A DNA stretch of 64,000 bases from Leeuwenhoekiella sp. (GTDB taxonomy: Bacteria; Bacteroidota; Bacteroidia; Flavobacteriales; Flavobacteriaceae), in contig PAPI01000004.1 of NCBI GenBank assembly GCA_002708845.1, positions 1-64,000 on the forward strand, read 5' to 3'. Positions 62,384 to 64,000 of the stretch are shown in pieces (the first letter of the stretch is position 1; every line of letters starts with the position of its first letter). The position numbers were made by a program, and so were the translations under genes. The notes under the pieces were generated by a model that saw only the letters and a program-made list of their open reading frames with translations, was not told where the DNA came from and made no database searches.

Positions 62384-64000
62384 CTAGTCATTTGGTTTTA
62401 AACGGCTCTCTTCTTCAGCATTAACTGCTCTGCCATTATCTCTAAGCTTGAAGTTTCCAAATTTATACCGAAGTCCTACCCGTATTTTCCGTGATTCGGG
62501 CATAGCGAAAAACGAATTGTTCTGGTTGAGATAACGCGAAGTCATCGGAATGTTATTCGTATTCAAAATATCTTCAGAACTCAGATTAAAAATTAATCTT
62601 CCGTTTAAAAAACTCTTCTGAATGTCAATATTTAAAGCATACTGCGGCCTGTCGTATTGATATGAACCTGATAAGATATTTGAAATGAACGTATTTGACA
62701 AAGTTGCGGTAAGAGTACGCTCCTGATCAATAATAAAATAATTTTGCGTTTGGGCATAAAAACCGGTAATCTTTTGCTTGTAATCCTGGTCAACGCTCTC
62801 AAGTGCCTTAAATTCATTCTCCATTCTAAAAAGTGAAGTATTAGCGCTCATCCACATCCAGTTGGTCACAAATTCAGAATAAATCACATCCAGACTGTAT
62901 TGTTGCTCGTAATTGAGATTAGTGTTTACACCGCGTAATGTCAGGTTTTCATTATCCTGAAAAGGTAATCTGGACATCATATCATCTACACGATCCCAAT
63001 ATAAATTAATGAAAAGCTTACTTTTAAAAGTATAACTGAACTCTACGTGGTTGTTGATTGCAGGCTGAATATTAGGATTCCCTTCCTGAAAGTTATTTTC
63101 ATTCAAAAAATACCGGAACGGATTTAAACTCTGGAAACGCGGCCTCTCAATCCTGCGGCTGTAGGTGAGTCCAAAAGAATGATTTTCAGACGGACTGTTC
63201 ATCAAATAGACGGTTGGGAAAAGCTCAAAATACTCTTGCGTATTGACTACTCCGAGTGTTCTTGAGTTTCCATTAGCATCGGTATATTCTCCACGCAAAC
63301 CGGCCTGAAGACTCCATTTTTCCCAATCCTTCGAAAAGCTGAAATAGGATGCATAAATACTTTCAGTATAATCAAAATTATCATTCAGGATTGCATTGCC
63401 GGTATTAATATCACCATTGCCGTCAAAAAACTCCTGCCTGCTCTTTGAATCGATTCCTGAATATTTAGCGCCGGCTTCAAATGCCCAACTTCCTAAATTC
63501 CCGGTATAATCTAGTTGACCTGTATAGATCTGAGAATTTTGAGTGGGTATGGTATTAAATGAATTGGCATTTAAAAGATTGCCTTGCGGCGAAAAATAGC
63601 GCGTTGCTACAGCTTGCGACTGATCGTTAGCATAATCAATATAGTTTGCATTTGCAGTAAGGGTCGCATCGTTTTCACCCAGCTGGCGCTCATAATTCAA
63701 ATTAAAAAGCAAATTATCCCTCGAATTCTCAAGAAAGCTCTTGGTAGTATAAAGCGAATCAAGTTGCCCTTGTGGATTGAAAATTTCGGTTCTCCCGCTG
63801 ATGTCTGAGTCGGCTTTTGGGGTGTGCAGCACATTGGCGCTCAGACTCAGCATGTCTTTTTCGCTTAGCGTAAAATCTAAAATAGTATTGAAGCTGTGCG
63901 AAAGCGTGCGGGTATCCTTTGTAAACAAATCATCCCAGGTTGCTTTAGTGCTTCCATTGGGATTGAAAAATTCGATGAAGCCTTCATCGGTTTTGGTATC
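62384..64000 (-). CDS. TonB-dependent-receptor-like outer membrane protein, C-terminal part
   Basis: The frame is open through the right edge of the window, so the gene continues beyond it; the 24 codons upstream of 63928 are in frame and coding-like (FIEFFNPNGS). At least 538 residues are seen. Beta-rich strands with repeated NNFQEGNPNIQPAINNHVEFSYTFK and LIFNLSSEDILNTNNIPMTSR segments match the OMP_b-brl_3-type barrel common in Bacteroidota. The C-terminal end is RVGLRYKFGNFKL. The signal peptide and plug are outside the window. Confidence 0.85.
   Translation of the reverse strand, partial: DTKTDEGFIEFFNPNGSTKATWDDLFTKDTRTLSHSFNTILDFTLSEKDMLSLSANVLHTPKADSDISGRTEIFNPQGQLDSLYTTKSFLENSRDNLLFNLNYERQLGENDATLTANANYIDYANDQSQAVATRYFSPQGNLLNANSFNTIPTQNSQIYTGQLDYTGNLGSWAFEAGAKYSGIDSKSRQEFFDGNGDINTGNAILNDNFDYTESIYASYFSFSKDWEKWSLQAGLRGEYTDANGNSRTLGVVNTQEYFELFPTVYLMNSPSENHSFGLTYSRRIERPRFQSLNPFRYFLNENNFQEGNPNIQPAINNHVEFSYTFKSKLFINLYWDRVDDMMSRLPFQDNENLTLRGVNTNLNYEQQYSLDVIYSEFVTNWMWMSANTSLFRMENEFKALESVDQDYKQKITGFYAQTQNYFIIDQERTLTATLSNTFISNILSGSYQYDRPQYALNIDIQKSFLNGRLIFNLSSEDILNTNNIPMTSRYLNQNNSFFAMPESRKIRVGLRYKFGNFKLRDNGRAVNAEEESRLKPND

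Overview
The window looks like chromosomal DNA from a member of the Flavobacteriaceae (Bacteroidota). The evidence is AT-rich DNA, many promoters matching the Bacteroidota -7 box TAnnTTTG, several TTG starts, and lineage-typical families: DUF3570/DUF4266, TSP3-OmpA porins, TPR-histidine kinases, BglII-like restriction and an OMP_b-brl-type receptor. I cannot name the genus from the sequence alone.

Layout. 1-4.6 kb: start of acpP (minus), then purN, an RNase H, a PfkB kinase and purF. 4.6-5.5 kb: a gene-free stretch with a strong terminator, four copies of an imperfect tandem repeat and a structured-RNA-like element. 5.5-15.4 kb: sodA, addA-like helicase-nuclease, two tandem OmpA/TSP3 genes and addB-like nuclease. 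15.5-19.2 kb: small membrane protein, a gene fragment, a tiny lipoprotein and a TPR-histidine kinase/response regulator pair. 19.3-22.3 kb: thioredoxin-like protein, ApbE, DUF4266 and DUF3570, a probable extracytoplasmic flavinylation operon. 26.8-46.5 kb: housekeeping and accessory genes (usp, GNAT, MATE, queD, lpxH, recJ, rsmI, tdk, alr, mscL, asd, prolyl oligopeptidase, ABC ATPase, LuxR regulator, FAD oxidoreductase). 46.7-50.7 kb: the DUF177-rpmF-fabH-accB-accC lipid synthesis cluster. 50.7-52.8 kb: pdxA, riboflavin synthase and a small membrane protein. 59-64 kb: mce, rbfA, an FtsX-type permease, dusB and a partial outer-membrane receptor.

The most interesting content is two very small tRNA-integrated elements. 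Element 1 (22320-26704, about 4.4 kb) sits in the 3' end of tRNA-Ala(GGC). Element 2 (53212-58927, about 5.7 kb) sits in the 3' end of a CAT-anticodon tRNA. They share one plan: exact direct repeats (15 and 13 bp) of the tRNA 3' end; a tyrosine integrase at the end far from the tRNA, pointing inward; an unknown 220-250 aa protein; a MerR/excisionase-like HTH protein; a replication-type protein; then variable genes. Just inside both ends of each element lies the same tandemly doubled motif, different for each element, which I interpret as integrase arm sites. Each also carries a hairpin just inside the tRNA end that can replace the tRNA terminator displaced by integration. Element 2 carries a HUH rolling-circle-type Rep and a BglII/BstYI-family restriction-modification pair. 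No capsid or conjugation genes are visible, so these may be satellite-like or plasmid-like integrative elements.
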